Positions 33,736 through 45,483 of a DNA stretch of 64,000 nucleotides are shown piece after piece. The stretch spans positions 204,694,506-204,758,505 of the forward strand of contig NC_090023.1 of NCBI RefSeq assembly GCF_037176765.1, read 5' to 3'. Positions within the stretch are counted from its first letter, which is position 1. Each line of letters opens with the position of its first letter. Under the pieces are notes generated by a model, which did not search any database, was not told where the DNA came from, and was given only the letters and a program-made list of their open reading frames with translations. The translations under genes were made by a program, and so were the position numbers. Origin of the DNA: Anolis sagrei (lineage: Eukaryota > Chordata > Lepidosauria > Squamata > Anolidae).

Positions 33736-33879
33736 CTGCAATCATCTGGGCCAAGTTATCAAAAGAATACAGACACAGCAAACTTAGGTACTCCATGGAT
33801 GAACAATTTTCAGCGCCTCAGCCTATGGAATCTTAGAAATTTTGGGATCATGGTATGGCAGTTGTTTTGTGCCTTCAAA

Positions 33880-34440
33880 ATGTTTCCAACCTATGTAACC
33901 CTACAGTTTGTCGCAGCAAATTGTTGCCGTTTGTTGTTCCGCAACAAGCCAGCCCCCTTCTTCAGCAGAATCACTCCCACTCCGGTTAAGGAGCATACAA
34001 AACACAATTTGTATCTTTTGTAGAAAACTTTATACAGTAGTATTTACAAAAGTCTAACAGATATTCCTGACTCTCTTCAGCCCTTCTTTCCAACACTTTA
34101 CACTCCCCAGTCAGTTCATACCTTCACAGTATTAGCTCTTCTCTCTGGTCTTCTTCATTAATCCTTCAGCTTCTCTGTATTTCCATCTCCAGCAGCTCAA
34201 TGCTCTGGCAACAATGCCTCTTCCACCACACCTCTAACACCTCTCTAACTATAGAGAAGCTTGTGCTTCTTTATTACTCTTTCAGTTACTCCACCCTGGC
34301 TGTATATTTCTCAATGCTAGCCAGGTGATTACGACCTTAAAGCTTGTGCTGGAATGACCCTGGTCCTTCCAATTGCTTATTGTCACTTTAGAAATGATAT
34401 AATGTTACAAAACTCTGACAACATCATTATTTGCTTCTAA
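33880..34440. other. Unassigned sequence
   Basis: T- and C-rich text ('tctctaactatagagaagcttgtgcttc', 'tatacagtagtatttacaaaagtctaac') looks like repeat 3' sequence. I cannot name the family. Confidence 0.3.
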
Positions 34441-34689
34441 ACAATGAATGCTGAGTACTAGAAAGAAGAACAAAGTTATTTTTGTTCTCCTCACTTATCA
34501 ACTGCTAGTACAGAGACATGAGAGAGCACTTGGAATACAGAAAAAATGTTACTGTAGTTTTCTCCCTATTTCAGGAGAAATATTTCTCCATAGAAGCCCT
34601 CCTACCATATTTGAATGGAGGAATTATTCTGCAGAGAAATGGTGGTGGGTTTTCTGCACAGAAAACCTATTTTTATACAAAAAATGTAT

Positions 34690-35262
34690 GCAATTCTTGG
34701 GAGGAGGAGCACAGGGGGAGCCAGGCCCTGGGCCTTACCCTGGGGCTTGTCTCTGGGCTGGGCCTCCGCAGCTCCCCGCTCCTTCCTCGGAGGCCCCTTG
34801 GGTGCCATTGGCACCACTGCCAGGCTGCGCTGAGGCCTCAGCCCAGCCTGGCAATGGTGTCAACAGCGCTCAAGGGGCCTCAGAGGAAGGAGCAGGGAGC
34901 AAGGGAGGCAGCGAGGAAGAGGAGGCCATCGCCGCCAAAGAGGGCCACGCCAAGGCCCAGCCCGGAGACAAGGTCCAGGGTAAGGCCCAGTGCCTGGCTC
35001 CCTCTCCCCTCCTTCTCCTCCTGTTCCTCGGAGGCCCCTTGGGCACTGTTGACACCACTGCCAGGCTGGGCTGAGGTCTGGTCTTTTGCACTTGGCACAG
35101 AGGCCTGCGCGGGGCCTCCTGCTCCTGCTGCTGCTATTGCCTCCTCATCAATCAGCAGTGAGTGAGAAGGGGGGGAGGGGAAGAGGGGAGTGGGCAGAGC
35201 ATCCCTACTTTGCAGATTTTCACTTATTGCAACACCCACGATAAGTGAAGGAACACTGTACA
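34690..35262. repeat. GC-rich transposon-like block with internal repeats
   Basis: It carries 'ctccttcctcggaggccccttgggtgcc..cactgccaggctgcgctgagg' (34780-34838), an inverted copy (34836-34896) and a third direct copy (35020-35072). It ends 'cccacgataagtgaaggaacactgta', the outer end of a Tigger/mariner-type element in reverse. The left end is unresolved. Long open frames here are by-products of GC content. Confidence 0.5.
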
Positions 35263-35362
35263 TTGGGAGCTCTAAATGCTATGCGAAATTGCCCAAATTG
35301 CTCAAACTTCTTTCTTCCTGATGGGGTCTTTTGACTGCCATGAAAGCTATTCTTCAATCAGA

Positions 35363-35432
35363 AAACACTGCCATATAATCCAGTTTAAAGCAGATGATCT
35401 GGATTTTATATGCCAGTGTAGAAGGGGCTTGA
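35363..35432. repeat. Partial palindromic MITE
   Basis: 'aacactgccatataatccagtttaaagcagatgatctggattttatatgccagtgtagaaggggc' is the right half of the GGCCCTTCCACAC family. Confidence 0.7.
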
Positions 35433-36148
35433 GAGTATTCTTTCTCTGACTTGTTCCACCCTCTTCCTCACTGGACAACCTGAATGATTGGATCAGAATA
35501 TTCATATATATTTTTTCTCTCCTCAGGCTTCAGCTTCCAACTACTCAAATTATCACTCACTGCCTTCAACTATCATGAAGTCTCCTTGCAGATTATGCTA
35601 TTACCTACATTCCAAGGGCTTTTTCTGTGGCTTCCCACACCCTAGCTCTGGAATTCCCTCCCTTACTTAATTGTAATTATGATCATTCATTTATTATTTC
35701 ACTATGCTTCTCTGACTGTGTTGATCTGTAGGAGGTTTATTGGTTGCTGAACTAATGAATTGATGATTCAATCTATTATTGCATGGCAGCTTGTCTTTAA
35801 TCTGTTCTCTTTATAATCATTTATGTTTTTATTGAGCTTTATAAAGAGTTTATGTCATTTGGCACAGAAATGTTTGAATTAATATATTGGTATGTGTTGG
35901 CAATATTTTGAGTGTGGAGAGGGAGAACATAGAAAACATTAATTATTGGTAATCGGGTGAGATGTTCGGGATGTGATATCCTACTTGCCTACTTCCAAAG
36001 ACAGACAGGGGGGATCTGTGCATTGCTTTCTATTATTGCAAATAAAGTTTTGACACCAAGCCTTCTGCTATTGTGAATCTCCTTGTGATGGATCTCCTCT
36101 CTCTGGGTACATTTACACTATCAAAATAATGCAAATTTGACACCCTTA

Positions 36149-36292
36149 GGTCACTTCCACACAGTTGAATAAAATCTCACATTTTCTACTTTGAACTGGA
36201 ATATTTGGCGTGTGGACTCAGATAACTCAGTTCAAAGCAGATATTGTGAGGATTTTCTGCCTTTCTGGATTATATGGCTGTGTGCCCTACGT
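36149..36292. mobile_element. Palindromic MITE, GGCCCTTCCACAC family
   Basis: It reads 'ggtcacttccacacagttgaataaaatctcac...tttgaactggaatatttgg...tcagttcaaagcag...ttatatggctgtgtgccc', the standard layout. Confidence 0.7.
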
Positions 36293-36299
36293 TATTAGC

Positions 36300-37700
36300 A
36301 TTTCGTGAGCTGTGGATGGCAGCTTCTACCCAACCTTGCCAGACTTCTTGCTTCACACTCTCATTCTTCCTTGCAGAACCAGTTTGAAGAAATCACAAGT
36401 CTACTTTTCAAACTGATATATCTTTTGACAGATTCTGTCATTGTCTGGCAACGAACAACTTGTTCTTCCTCTGTAGTTTTAACAGTTAATTTTAATAGAC
36501 TGTTTCCTGGCTTCAACTATGTAGTCCTTCCCATTATGGCATATAATTACACCCTCCTAAATCTTAACACAATATCTGAGAACCCAACACCTTCTTTCTG
36601 TCATTACTCAGGCTGTGTGTACAAGAATTTTTTTTAAACCTACCCTGAAGCTGGCGCTGGCAATCTTCGTAAAACACAATGGGTTCTGGTAAGAATTTGG
36701 AGTTTTTAGCCCTTAGCCTGACTTTGCTCCTTATTTACCAAAGGAAACTCCAGAGTGTCCTCAGGGTTTGTGGTCATCTGTATAGCTGGACCAGGTTCAC
36801 TTGAGTCTGAATCATTGTCCATATACACACCCCTTCCATCACCTTACTCCAAGGAGGGTGTCATTGTACTCTCTCTTTGGAAATTGTGCACACACCAGGT
36901 TATAACCTTGGCAGGTGCAACCATGGTGGCTAGGACAAAGGGACAGGCCAGCTAGACCAACTGGACACCAATGGAGCATAACAGAGAAATCAGCCCAGTG
37001 TGTATGGCCACCATCATGAAAGATCTAAGAACCAATCTGGAGCATAGGGGACTGCTATTCTGTGTTCACCAACTACCTCATCCCAGAAAACACAGGATGG
37101 CAGAGGGGCAGTTGCAAAGGGGTCCATGTTCCCATGGGCCCAAATTTGGGGGATAGTAAATTCAGGGCCAGAATTTGGACCTTCGTCTAACTGGATAATG
37201 TGGGTCAAAGCTGCATTAAGGTGGTCCTATGTTATGCCGGATCAGCTCCATGCAGAGTTTGGCCAATCTGGCTCTACACTGACCTAAGTGGTCAGCGTAG
37301 ATGTGGCCACGGTTAAGAACTTTTCAAATGTTACGATCTAATAACTGCCATAATTTCTCACCATTTTACATGTTGAGAATTTTCAGTCAAATTATTTGGT
37401 GGATCAAAGGTTTTTCACCCCAATCGATGCCAACAAGTGTGCAGTGTGAAGACTGAAAAGTTCAAGGACTGATATATTTCCCTATTAGGTTTTCCAAAAG
37501 TTGGACCATCTTCTCAACTACGAATTCACAAAGCTCTTGTATTTTGCAATATTTACATTGAAAGAGCTCTCTAGAATACAAGTTTATACTACCACCTAGT
37601 GGTGTTCCATGCTACATTGCAATTTCTAATACTTTCTATTGTCTTTAATAAATTAATAACATTAAAGATATTAATGTTATAATTAATGACCAAATTGCCA
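36300..37700. other. No recognisable gene
   Basis: It contains a T/C-rich block (36300-36640), a polymorphic-looking non-coding stretch to 37300 and AT-rich sequence. Nothing is supported as a gene or named repeat. Confidence 0.35.
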
Positions 37701-37709
37701 ATATCTACT

Positions 37710-38812
37710 AGATAATGGAGGAAGGTAGGGAGTTTCAGAAAAACATCTATTTCCGTTTTATTGACTATTCTAAAGCCTTTGACTGTGTTGATCATAATAA
37801 ATTGTGGCAAGTTCTTGGTGGAATTCTTGTCTGTCTGCTGAGGAATCTGCATAATGACCAAGTAGCAACATTAAGAACAGATAACGGAACAACGAACTGG
37901 TTCAAGATTGGGAAAAGAGTACAGTAGGGCTGTATAAGCTCACCCGACCTATTCAACTTGTATGCAGAACACATCATGCGATGTTCGGGGCTTGATGAAT
38001 CCAAGGCTGGAGTTAAAATTGAGGGAAGAAACATAAGATATGCAGATGATACCACTTCGATGGCTAAAATCTAGGAGGAGCTGAAGAGCCTTATAACCAA
38101 GGTGAAAGAAGAAAGTGAAAAAGTTGGGTTGCAGTTAAACATTAAAACCCAAGATTATGACAACCAGACTGATTGATAACTGGGAAATAGAGGGAGAAAA
38201 CATGGAGGCTGTGACAGTCTTTGTATATCTAGGCACGAAGATTACCGCAGACAGGTACTGCAGCCAGGAAAACAGAAGACATTTATTTCTTGGGAGGAGA
38301 GCAATGACCAATCTTGATAAAATAGTGAAGAGTACAGACTTCAGACTGGCAACTAAGATTCGCATAGTTAAAGCAACGATATTCCCCATGGTAACCTATG
38401 GATATGAGAGCTGAACCATCAGGAAAGCTAAGCAAAGAAAGATAGATGCTTTTGAGGAGGAAAATCCTGGGAGTGCCTTGGACCGCGAGAAGATCCAACC
38501 AGTCCATACTCCAGGAAATAAAGCCCAATGGCTCATTGAGAGAAGGATATTAGAGGCAAAGATGGAGTACTTTGGCCACATAGTGAGAAGACAGGAAAGT
38601 TTGGAGAAGATAATGAAGCTGGGGAAAATGGAAGGAAAAGGGAAGAAGGGCCAACCAAGGACAAGATGGATGGATGTTATCCTTGCAGTGACTGGCTTGA
38701 CTTTGAATGAGCTAGGAGTGGTGATGGCCAGCAGGGAGTTCTAGTGTGAGCTGGTCCATAAGGTCATGAAGAGTTGAAAGCGACTGAATGAATAAACAAC
38801 AACAAAAATATT
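37710..38812 (+). mobile_element. BovB/RTE LINE, reverse transcriptase to 3' end
   Basis: This is the longest BovB copy. It encodes GREFQKNIYFRFIDYSKAFD, LLRNLHNDQVATLRTDNGTT, NLYAEHIM-like text, then a YADDTT catalytic motif near 38039-38056, VKEESEKVGLQLN, FVYLGTKITAD and [13 protein letters not shown]. The standard tail '...agcgactgaatgaataaacaacaaca' follows. Several stops and frameshifts interrupt it. Confidence 0.93.
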
Positions 38813-39319
38813 AACAGGCCACATCCACGGAAAAAAAAGAAGAGAACAGTGATAAAGAGTCCAGTTCACAGATTTTTTTTGGTCCTTTCTTTTGATTTCA
38901 GATCTTAAATAATTATTATTCAGAATTACATATACACTTGCTTATAAAACTTAAATCTGTTGTTTTTTTCCGTTTATTGTGTTCTTAATATCTAAACAAG
39001 AAAATATCAAGGCAGAATATGGTGACAGAAATAAGTATTGTTATAATCCTCTTTTTTTTTGCAATTTAGTCCTAAATGAACCCAAACCAAGTCTCTCAAT
39101 CTTCTTGCAAACTTCCTCTTCACTCATATTTAAATGTGCTAGAATTTCTTCTCTCTTTGCTTCCCACAAAAACAAAGAGATGTTACTTCTGCAAGGATTT
39201 TTTTTCAGATTTTATTTTGTTAAATATATCATATCTATATATCTCTGAAGACGCTGTGCTTCCGAGCTTCAGGGCTGAAATAAATGCATGCAGGAATAAA
39301 ATAGAGCTTGAAAGAGTTA

Positions 39320-39790
39320 CTTTCGTTTGTTTGTTTATTTGTTTGTTTGTTTTGGTGTACATTTTTATTGTGCTATATAAAGAAAAGAAAAAAACATACA
39401 ATTTCAAAATTTAACCATCAAGATATACATATCATTTCCCCAGTCCCGCCACCTCCCCTGCACACCTGTGAATCACCACCATTGACTTCTGACACCACAA
39501 CATATTGAACTAGTATCTAGCAAAACTCTATCATTATCATTACATTAATACATTCTTCGTGTGGGTATTTGAAGACCTTTTTCTGTTTTCTGCTTTAAAT
39601 ACCCAAAGTCAAGTCTCCATTTTCTAACAAATTCTTCATTGTTTTTCCCCCCTTAAGCCATTGGAGAGTTTGGTCATTTGGATATACTCAACTAATTTTC
39701 TTCTTGTCCTGAATTAATCCTCTTTTACTGGAGACATCCTTTGGAGGCCCAACAGAACCTGCATTTTGGGCCCTGTCTGGAAAGGGCCCT
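39320..39790 (-). repeat. L1-type LINE 3' end and adjoining MITE piece
   Basis: A (TTTG)n tract and 'atttttattgtgctatataaag' precede 'ccagtcccgccacctcccctgcacacc' and 'ttgacttctgacaccac'. 'agccattggagagtttggtcatttggatat' comes later. All are shared with 31415-31680. After 39720 the GGGCCCTGTCTGGA MITE text follows. Confidence 0.45.
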
Positions 39791-40189
39791 GAAATGTATT
39801 CAGCAGAAGTACCTTCACAATGTGAGTTCTTCTGTTCTTTATACACCGCATAGCATTTTTCTTATAGCCTGAATTGATGAATCCTTAGCTTTAAGGCAGA
39901 AAAAAACCCAAACTAGATCATAAAACATTGAAATATGGAGAGGTTCTTTGCTTAGAAAGTTACTTTAAACTCTCACCATTCTATCACTGCTCAGTTGTGG
40001 ATGACTTTGGTATTTCATTGTTTTCATTCTTCTTTAGAGTAATGTTGAGCTCTGAAAGGCTATTAGACATTTAAGAAGGCAGTCATTCCAATCCAAATCT
40101 TTCTTTAATTCAATTAGGAGTGCTCAGATTGTTATTTCCTTTCATAGTAATAATAATAACTGAAATAGCTGAGTAGCAGAAACACCTAT

Positions 40190-40363
40190 ACCATTATTGT
40201 TCTGCAACTATTTTTGATGCACAAGTTGATACTTGGGAAAAGGGAAATACTTGTAATTGTGCTTTTCAGAATTATCTCCCCAAGGCTAACACTATTTTCA
40301 ATGTCTACTCTTAGTAGGGGCACTGTGATAGTCATTACACTGAATGTCTCAGGATGTGCCATT
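40190..40363 (-). CDS. Weak candidate exon, 3' boundary unresolved
   Basis: After the acceptor ttgatagcag at 40364 a phase-2 frame stays open for about 170 bases, starting MAHPETFSVMTITVPLLRVD. I cannot choose a donor; the frame ends naturally near 40190, so it could be a last exon. It is listed only because the phase continues that of the exon at 41509-41574. Confidence 0.2.
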
Positions 40364-40494
40364 CTGCTATCAAAAATGTGTGTCTCAAATATTTTGAATT
40401 CACATTATCCATCAACGTTACCTTCTCCTTCTATCAGTATATTATAGAGTACAGAAGAGTGAACTGAAGGATCCTTCTAATATCCCATGGACAA

Positions 40495-41190
40495 AACTTG
40501 TTGTTTGCTACTATCAAGTTGACTTTGACTCATGGTGACCTTATGAATGAGATACCTCCCAGTTCCCCTATCATCAACAGATTCAGGGCCATGGCTTCCT
40601 TGATTGAGTTTACGCCTCTGTAATGCAGTTTTTTTTTCTTACTGTCTTCTATCAAGTGCTATGTGTTTTCTAGTGAGTCATGTCTTCACATGGTATGGAC
40701 AGAATACAACAGTCAGTGGCTTCTAGGGAGACTTCAGACTTAATCTGCTCTAAGATCCTTTTGCTTGTCTTTTTAGCAGGTCACGGTATCTGTAGTAGTC
40801 TTCTCCAACACCTCATTTCAATTGAGTTGATTATCTTCCTATCAGCTTTCTTCACAGGCACGCTTTCAAAACCATATACAGAAATTGAAAATACACAGAC
40901 AGTTCTAGCTAGAATTCAATGATACATCTTTAGAATTCAGTATCTTGTCCACTTCATTCATAACTGCCCTTTTAAGCTCTATTGTTTTCTTGACTACAGT
41001 CTCCGTTCTGAGTAACGGCTGAGCCAAGATATGGAAAATCTTTAATTCAAAGACATTATTGTCTACTTTAAATTTATTTGAATCATCATCAATCATTATT
41101 TTATTTTATTAATGTTCTACTGTAAGTTGCCTTTGCACTTTCTTCAGTAATCATTCTAAGCAAGTTGTCATCTTAAATGGTTGGTGTTTC
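40495..41190 (-). repeat. RTE-like non-LTR retrotransposon remnant
   Basis: Reverse-strand text such as 'cacggtatctgtagtagtcttctccaacacc', 'gatacatctttagaattcagtatcttgtcc', 'gtctccgttctgagtaacggctgagccaagatatgg' and 'tcattctaagcaagttgtcatc' matches, by recall, a common lizard RTE-related coding region. Heavily decayed. Confidence 0.45.
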
Positions 41191-41300
41191 CAGATAAGAA
41201 ACAAATGTAGCCAATGAGAATAAATATGGTACTGGTTCCTGGCCAGGCATATGGGAGAAAGAAATTGCCTGTCTTCAAGTCAGATAGCTTCGCAACCTCT
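41190..41300. repeat. hAT MITE fragment
   Basis: 'ggttcctggccaggcatatgggagaaagaaattgcctgtcttcaagtcagatagctt' parallels 47770-47830 ('caggtcccggcacactggag..atgcatgtcttccacatcagatagctt'). Confidence 0.45.
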
Positions 41301-41508
41301 AATTTAGATAATAATGGAGCTGGGGTGCTGGTGAGATAAACATATTGTGGCAGCTTTTTTTTGGCATCATCCTTGCATTTAATTTGAAATGTATCTTCCA
41401 GCTTTAATGCCTGTGTCACAAATGACAGTTACTATGGTGGTATATCATGTTTGAAAATCTGAGTCTAGCAAAAGTCTAGAACAGAAAGTGAATGTATCAG
41501 ATATATAC

Positions 41509-41574
41509 CTCTGAAAGAAAAAGGTGAGAAAGAAATCATTATACATCCCAGTGGAAGTGTGAATGATTTTCATT
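41509..41574 (-). CDS. Candidate exon of an unidentified gene
   Basis: These 66 bases between ttatttatag and CAGAG/GTATAT encode MKIIHTSTGMYNDFFLTFFF plus flanking residues. It enters and leaves in phase 2, fitting the exon at 42414-42481. The acceptor's pyrimidine tract is poor. Confidence 0.28.
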
Positions 41575-41800
41575 CTATAAATAAATATTTCAGATGCAGT
41601 TGGCTATTTTGCCTTCTGTACTAGGTTCCCTGCGGCAAGAGTGGTGATCTTATGAAGCTCCAGAGGTTGTTGCACTTCAGCCTCAGCCATCATGGTCAGT
41701 CATCAGGTATAATGGGAGTTGGAGTCCAGCAACATCTGTTTAGCTTCAAGTTCCCTATACTTGTCACAGGGGAAAGCATGAAATGCTCAAACTCAACTAA

Positions 41801-41964
41801 TCACATTAGAGAATGAATCCACTTTAACTCCAGTTTCTGCCTCCTGTCGAATTCTGGGGTTTGTAGTTTAGTGAGGCTGGTAAAGTCTCCTCCCTAAACT
41901 ACAAACCCCAGAATTCTGCAGGAGGCAGCAACCAGATTTAAAGTGGATTCATTCTCTAGTGTGA
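41801..41964. repeat. Fold-back MITE, 164 bp
   Basis: The left arm 'tcacattagagaatgaatccactttaa' and right arm 'ttaaagtggattcattctctagtgtga' pair. The inner arms 'ctgcctcctgtcgaattctggggtttgtagttta' and their complement continue the palindrome around a short loop. Confidence 0.8.
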
Positions 41965-42413
41965 TGAAGTAGTTAAAGTAAACATTCACTGAACAATTCT
42001 GAATATGTTTGGCTAATAATAAGGCCAAACCAAGACAGCTACAAGAAGCATGTTTTCTGTCAGAGGACATTAACTTCAGTTGAAATAGCAAAGTCAACTT
42101 CCTTGTCTGTTTCCATCAAAGACCTTAGGCAGTATACCTGCATTTATTTATACTAAATGCAATCTGTCGTTAGGGAGAGTGAGGTATTTCATTTGGGATG
42201 CAGAGAGTGCTGGAGCTGAGGTTCACTATATAAATTTATATCCTTTTAGATGGAGATTACACTAACATCATTGTGCTGCTGCTTATCTTGAAGTATCTGA
42301 CATCTATCTTGACTGATTACCAGGACAGTACATTGATGACACGTTAAGATGGTAATGTTCTGCAAGCTGACAGTAAAATGTTATCTCTTCGCTTTTCTAT
42401 CTTGTGCTCTAAC

Positions 42414-42481
42414 CTCAGTTTGAGAAATATTGCACTTAATGCATCGTCAAAGTGGTACATACTAAGGTCATTTGGATGAAG
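42414..42481 (-). CDS. Candidate exon of an unidentified gene
   Basis: The acceptor ttcttttttttag is followed by 68 bases encoding LHPNDLSMYHFDDALSAIFL, then KL and two bases, with donor GAG/GTTAGA. It enters in phase 0, as required by the exon at 43620-43768, and leaves in phase 2. The residue composition looks protein-like, but the donor is weak. Confidence 0.35.
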
Positions 42482-43619
42482 CTAAAAAAAAGAATCCAAT
42501 AAATTGCAACTGTTAGATCCTTATGAAATTTTTTAGTTAGTTAAGTGCCAAGAAAAAATGCCATGTCCCAATAAAAGGAGCTTCTCCATTTCTTTCTGAG
42601 CCATTCCTGTGGTTAAAAAGTCAATCCTGTAGGTATGTATTCCACTGACTACTGAGTATAGCTATAAATCATGTGATCTTCTAGATGTCACTGCACTGCA
42701 ACAAGAGCAGCCAACCTGCAGTCCAACAACATTTGGAGAGCAACAGTTCACATTCTGGCATAAAGCTATAGTCTCAAGCTGCAAGATTGTACACAAATAC
42801 TTGGGAGTAAGTTCCCCTTGGAAATCTATATATGTATAAGCATACCTAAAATCACATTGTCACTCTCTCAGGTTGCAGTCCTGTTCCATAGAATAAGTGA
42901 TATTTAACTCACTGTGATTAATTTCTTTGTAGGCATATGAAGGATAACTCTCTGAGTGATAAATGAGAACCAATCTGGTTCACGTATTGTTTCTTCTATG
43001 GTCTGTCAGGTAAATAAGCAAGCAAGCCAGTAAGAAAATAGGCAGCCTCAATACAGGTTAATGATATGTTGTAGTAAAAAAATACTACAATCCTATTTTT
43101 ATGAGAACAGAATGATGTGGCTCCTCATCTACTGGCTGGTATTGGAGAGGAACACATTAAACACCCTTTAAATGATATATAAGTACTGCATATGATTGTC
43201 TAAGCTTTACATTTCTGCTGTCATCATATGTCTATCCTATACACTACGGCAGCCTTCTTCATTCCAGCATTTTTCAGATATCTTAGACACTTTGACCCTC
43301 CTCATCCCTGTCCAGCATGGCTAAGGACAAAAAGTAGATATAGAATTAAATTGCTATTTTGATGTTTGTTTTGTTGGGATCACAGATACAAGGAGGGACA
43401 ATTTAACCTTGTCCTCCCTTCCTGGAAGCCTGACAAAAGCCATTATTTGAAATTGCATCTTCAGATGAGTGGTTTTCTTAGAAACCATGGCAAGGGAGGA
43501 AAGACACTAACTACAGAGATTTTATTGTCACCACCTGATTTAGAAGCCGCACTTTGCATTTTAAAAATATAGACATTCAGCAAGAATGCATTTAACAATA
43601 ATGCTGATGCAAAAATTAC

Positions 43620-43768
43620 CTTAGGTGAATATGTTGAGGTGATATTAGGGTCAATCCATTGATTGAGGCAGAGTTGAAAATGATAATTTTGTCTGAATCC
43701 ACCCACATCAAGATAAATAGTACCCAAAGCCAGAAAGGTTGTTTTGGGACGCACACATTTGCCCAGAC
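43620..43768 (-). CDS. Candidate exon of an unidentified gene
   Basis: The acceptor is ttttattctcag and the donor AAG/GTAATT. In the frame that takes one incoming base, the 149-base exon encodes LGKCVRPKTTFLALGTIYLD and later NQWIDPNITSTYSPK, leaving in phase 0. It shares Q....(R/Q)WID.N(V/I)T.T with the candidate exon at 63849-63953. Another frame is also open, which weakens the call. Family unknown; a secreted or extracellular domain is possible (NIT glycosylation site). Confidence 0.38.
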
Positions 43769-43976
43769 CTGAGAATAAAATAAGAAATGAAATAACAAAT
43801 TGTTTCTCTTTTCTGAGACCTCAAACCCACTTCTAAGTTGGCCTCCTTTCTCTGTCAAATGGTGGGCCAGCCCTGGATGATAAAATGCTCTCCTGCTCTT
43901 TGATATGTCTTTGAGAATGATATTCTGCCAGATTTGCCTTTGAGAATTATATACTCTGAGTGTAATTTTCTTCTCC

Positions 43977-43993
43977 CCCCCCCCCCCCCCCCC
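43977..43993. repeat. Poly-C tract
   Basis: A run of about 17 C, which is G-quadruplex-capable on the minus strand. No element ends were recognised around it. Confidence 0.8.
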
Positions 43994-44666
43994 GGAGACG
44001 GAGAGAATATAACACAGACACAGGTACTTATGTTGGGCGAAAAGCAGGGAGACACTAAAATGCATTTGCAAATCTGTGTTTACAAAATGGTGCAATTGTG
44101 TTTACTGAATAGTGTTGTATTGTGCAATGCTGCATGTATCCCTTAAATATAAAAAGAACGACTTTGTAGTGTGTAAAACATAATGATAGTTTTAGAATTA
44201 ATGTTTTGCTTCTGTCAGTTTCCTAGGTGCTCTGCATTTCTGACTTCTGGTTTATTATTGTTCTGCTTGTTGCCTTTTGCTATAAAAGTAAGCTTTCATG
44301 GATAAGTGGATTTTTGAAGGATGGGGTGTAAACAATGAAACTTTGACTTTGTTCCATCTCTGCAGGGATAGTTTGTTCCACAATTCAGTCTCAAAATTGC
44401 TATTGGCCTACTTTAAGGAAAGCTTTAAAAAATTTAAGTCAGTTGGAAACGCAAACTTTTTATAATCAAAGACAGAAACTTCATTAGAAATCTTCCCAGT
44501 TTAACAAGAGATAGACAGGGAAACTGTCTAAAAAGTATTTGGACACAATTCTCTTCATTTTTTAAAAACATGGAATACGGAGTGCTGAAAGAACGGTTCC
44601 ACTAAAGAGGTAATGTGAAGGCACTTCCACACTAGCCAAAATGTGGAAGGAACTGGCAATAAAAAG

Positions 44667-45483
44667 TAGGCCTGGGTAACAACGGAAAAATTTGTTTCTA
44701 ATATCGTTTCGTTTTTAGGGTGCCTCAGCGTTTTGTATTTAAAAATATATCCGAAATTTTCCATTAAAAAAAGTTTGGTATTTACGAAATTTCGTTAATA
44801 TTTACAAAACGTTTTGTAAAGATGGAGCTTGCGGTTGCGCATGCGCAAAGCATCAACGAATTTTTTTTCAATTTTTTTTAATTTAATTATTATTATTTTT
44901 TAATAATAAAAAAAATATTTGGCAGAAAACAGACTGAGCCTCCCCGCTGCTCCCAGCTCCGTCCCACCCTCCTGAGTCCTGCGGGCCCTCTCTCTCTCTT
45001 TCTCTCTCCACCAAGAGGAGGGAAAGGAGAAGAAAGAAAAGAGGAAGGGAAAGGAGGGAAGGCAGGCACTCACTCTGGTGGGCCCTCAAGCGCTGCCGCC
45101 GAGTCGGCCCGGCTCCTCCGAAGCACACCCACCGCAAAGGTGAGGAAGGAGGGACGGGGCCGCCTTCCCGCTGAGGGTCGCTCGCCCTCTCGCTCGCTTG
45201 CTCAGCCGGCGCCTTCCCCGCCCTCTCCTCCTCCACCTCCTCCTCCTCCTCTTTCAGGCTCTGACTGGCTAAGGAGAGGAGAGAGAGGAGAGCTCCCAGC
45301 AAGCATCTAGCCATCTTACGTATTTCCGAAATGGACGGAAATACAAAAATATTTGGCGCATGCTGTTTCGATTTTGAAAATACACTTCCGGGTTTGGAAA
45401 AAAGTTTGATATCGTTTCGTATATGGGAAATTAACGAGAAAAAAAAGATATACAAAATTAATGAACGAAACCGCCCAGCCCTA
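44667..45483. mobile_element. hAT element with CpG-rich promoter-like core
   Basis: It starts TAGGCCTGGG and ends CCCAGCCCTA, flanked by perfect 8-bp duplications ataaaaag (44659-44666, 45484-45491). The outer ~250 bp at each end are AT-rich with repeated 'cgtttcgt' and 'cgaaattt' words. The core, about 44935-45315, is GC- and CpG-rich. The palindrome tgcgcatgcgca (NRF1-type) lies at 44836-44847, 'gccatctta' (YY1-type) near 45311-45319, and 'acttccggg' (ETS-type) near 45385. No transposase frame. Confidence 0.82.

Noticed and set aside
34448-35165. Long overlapping open frames of about 200 codons.
   Set aside because: Open on both strands because of high GC. Composition is Pro/Ala/Glu-rich, and the region is made of repeated transposon-like units.
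36305-36637. 110-codon plus-strand frame.
   Set aside because: No start context, no splice partners, no recognisable motif, and T-rich sequence.
41168-41419. 83-codon minus-strand frame as a membrane-protein exon.
   Set aside because: It overlaps an RTE remnant and a hAT MITE fragment also present at 47770-47830.
44883-45455. 190-codon minus-strand frame with a signal-like MARCLLGALLSLLSLASQS.
   Set aside because: It runs from one AT-rich arm of the hAT element through its GC-rich core into the other arm. No family similarity and simple-sequence runs. Kept only as a possible captured fragment.
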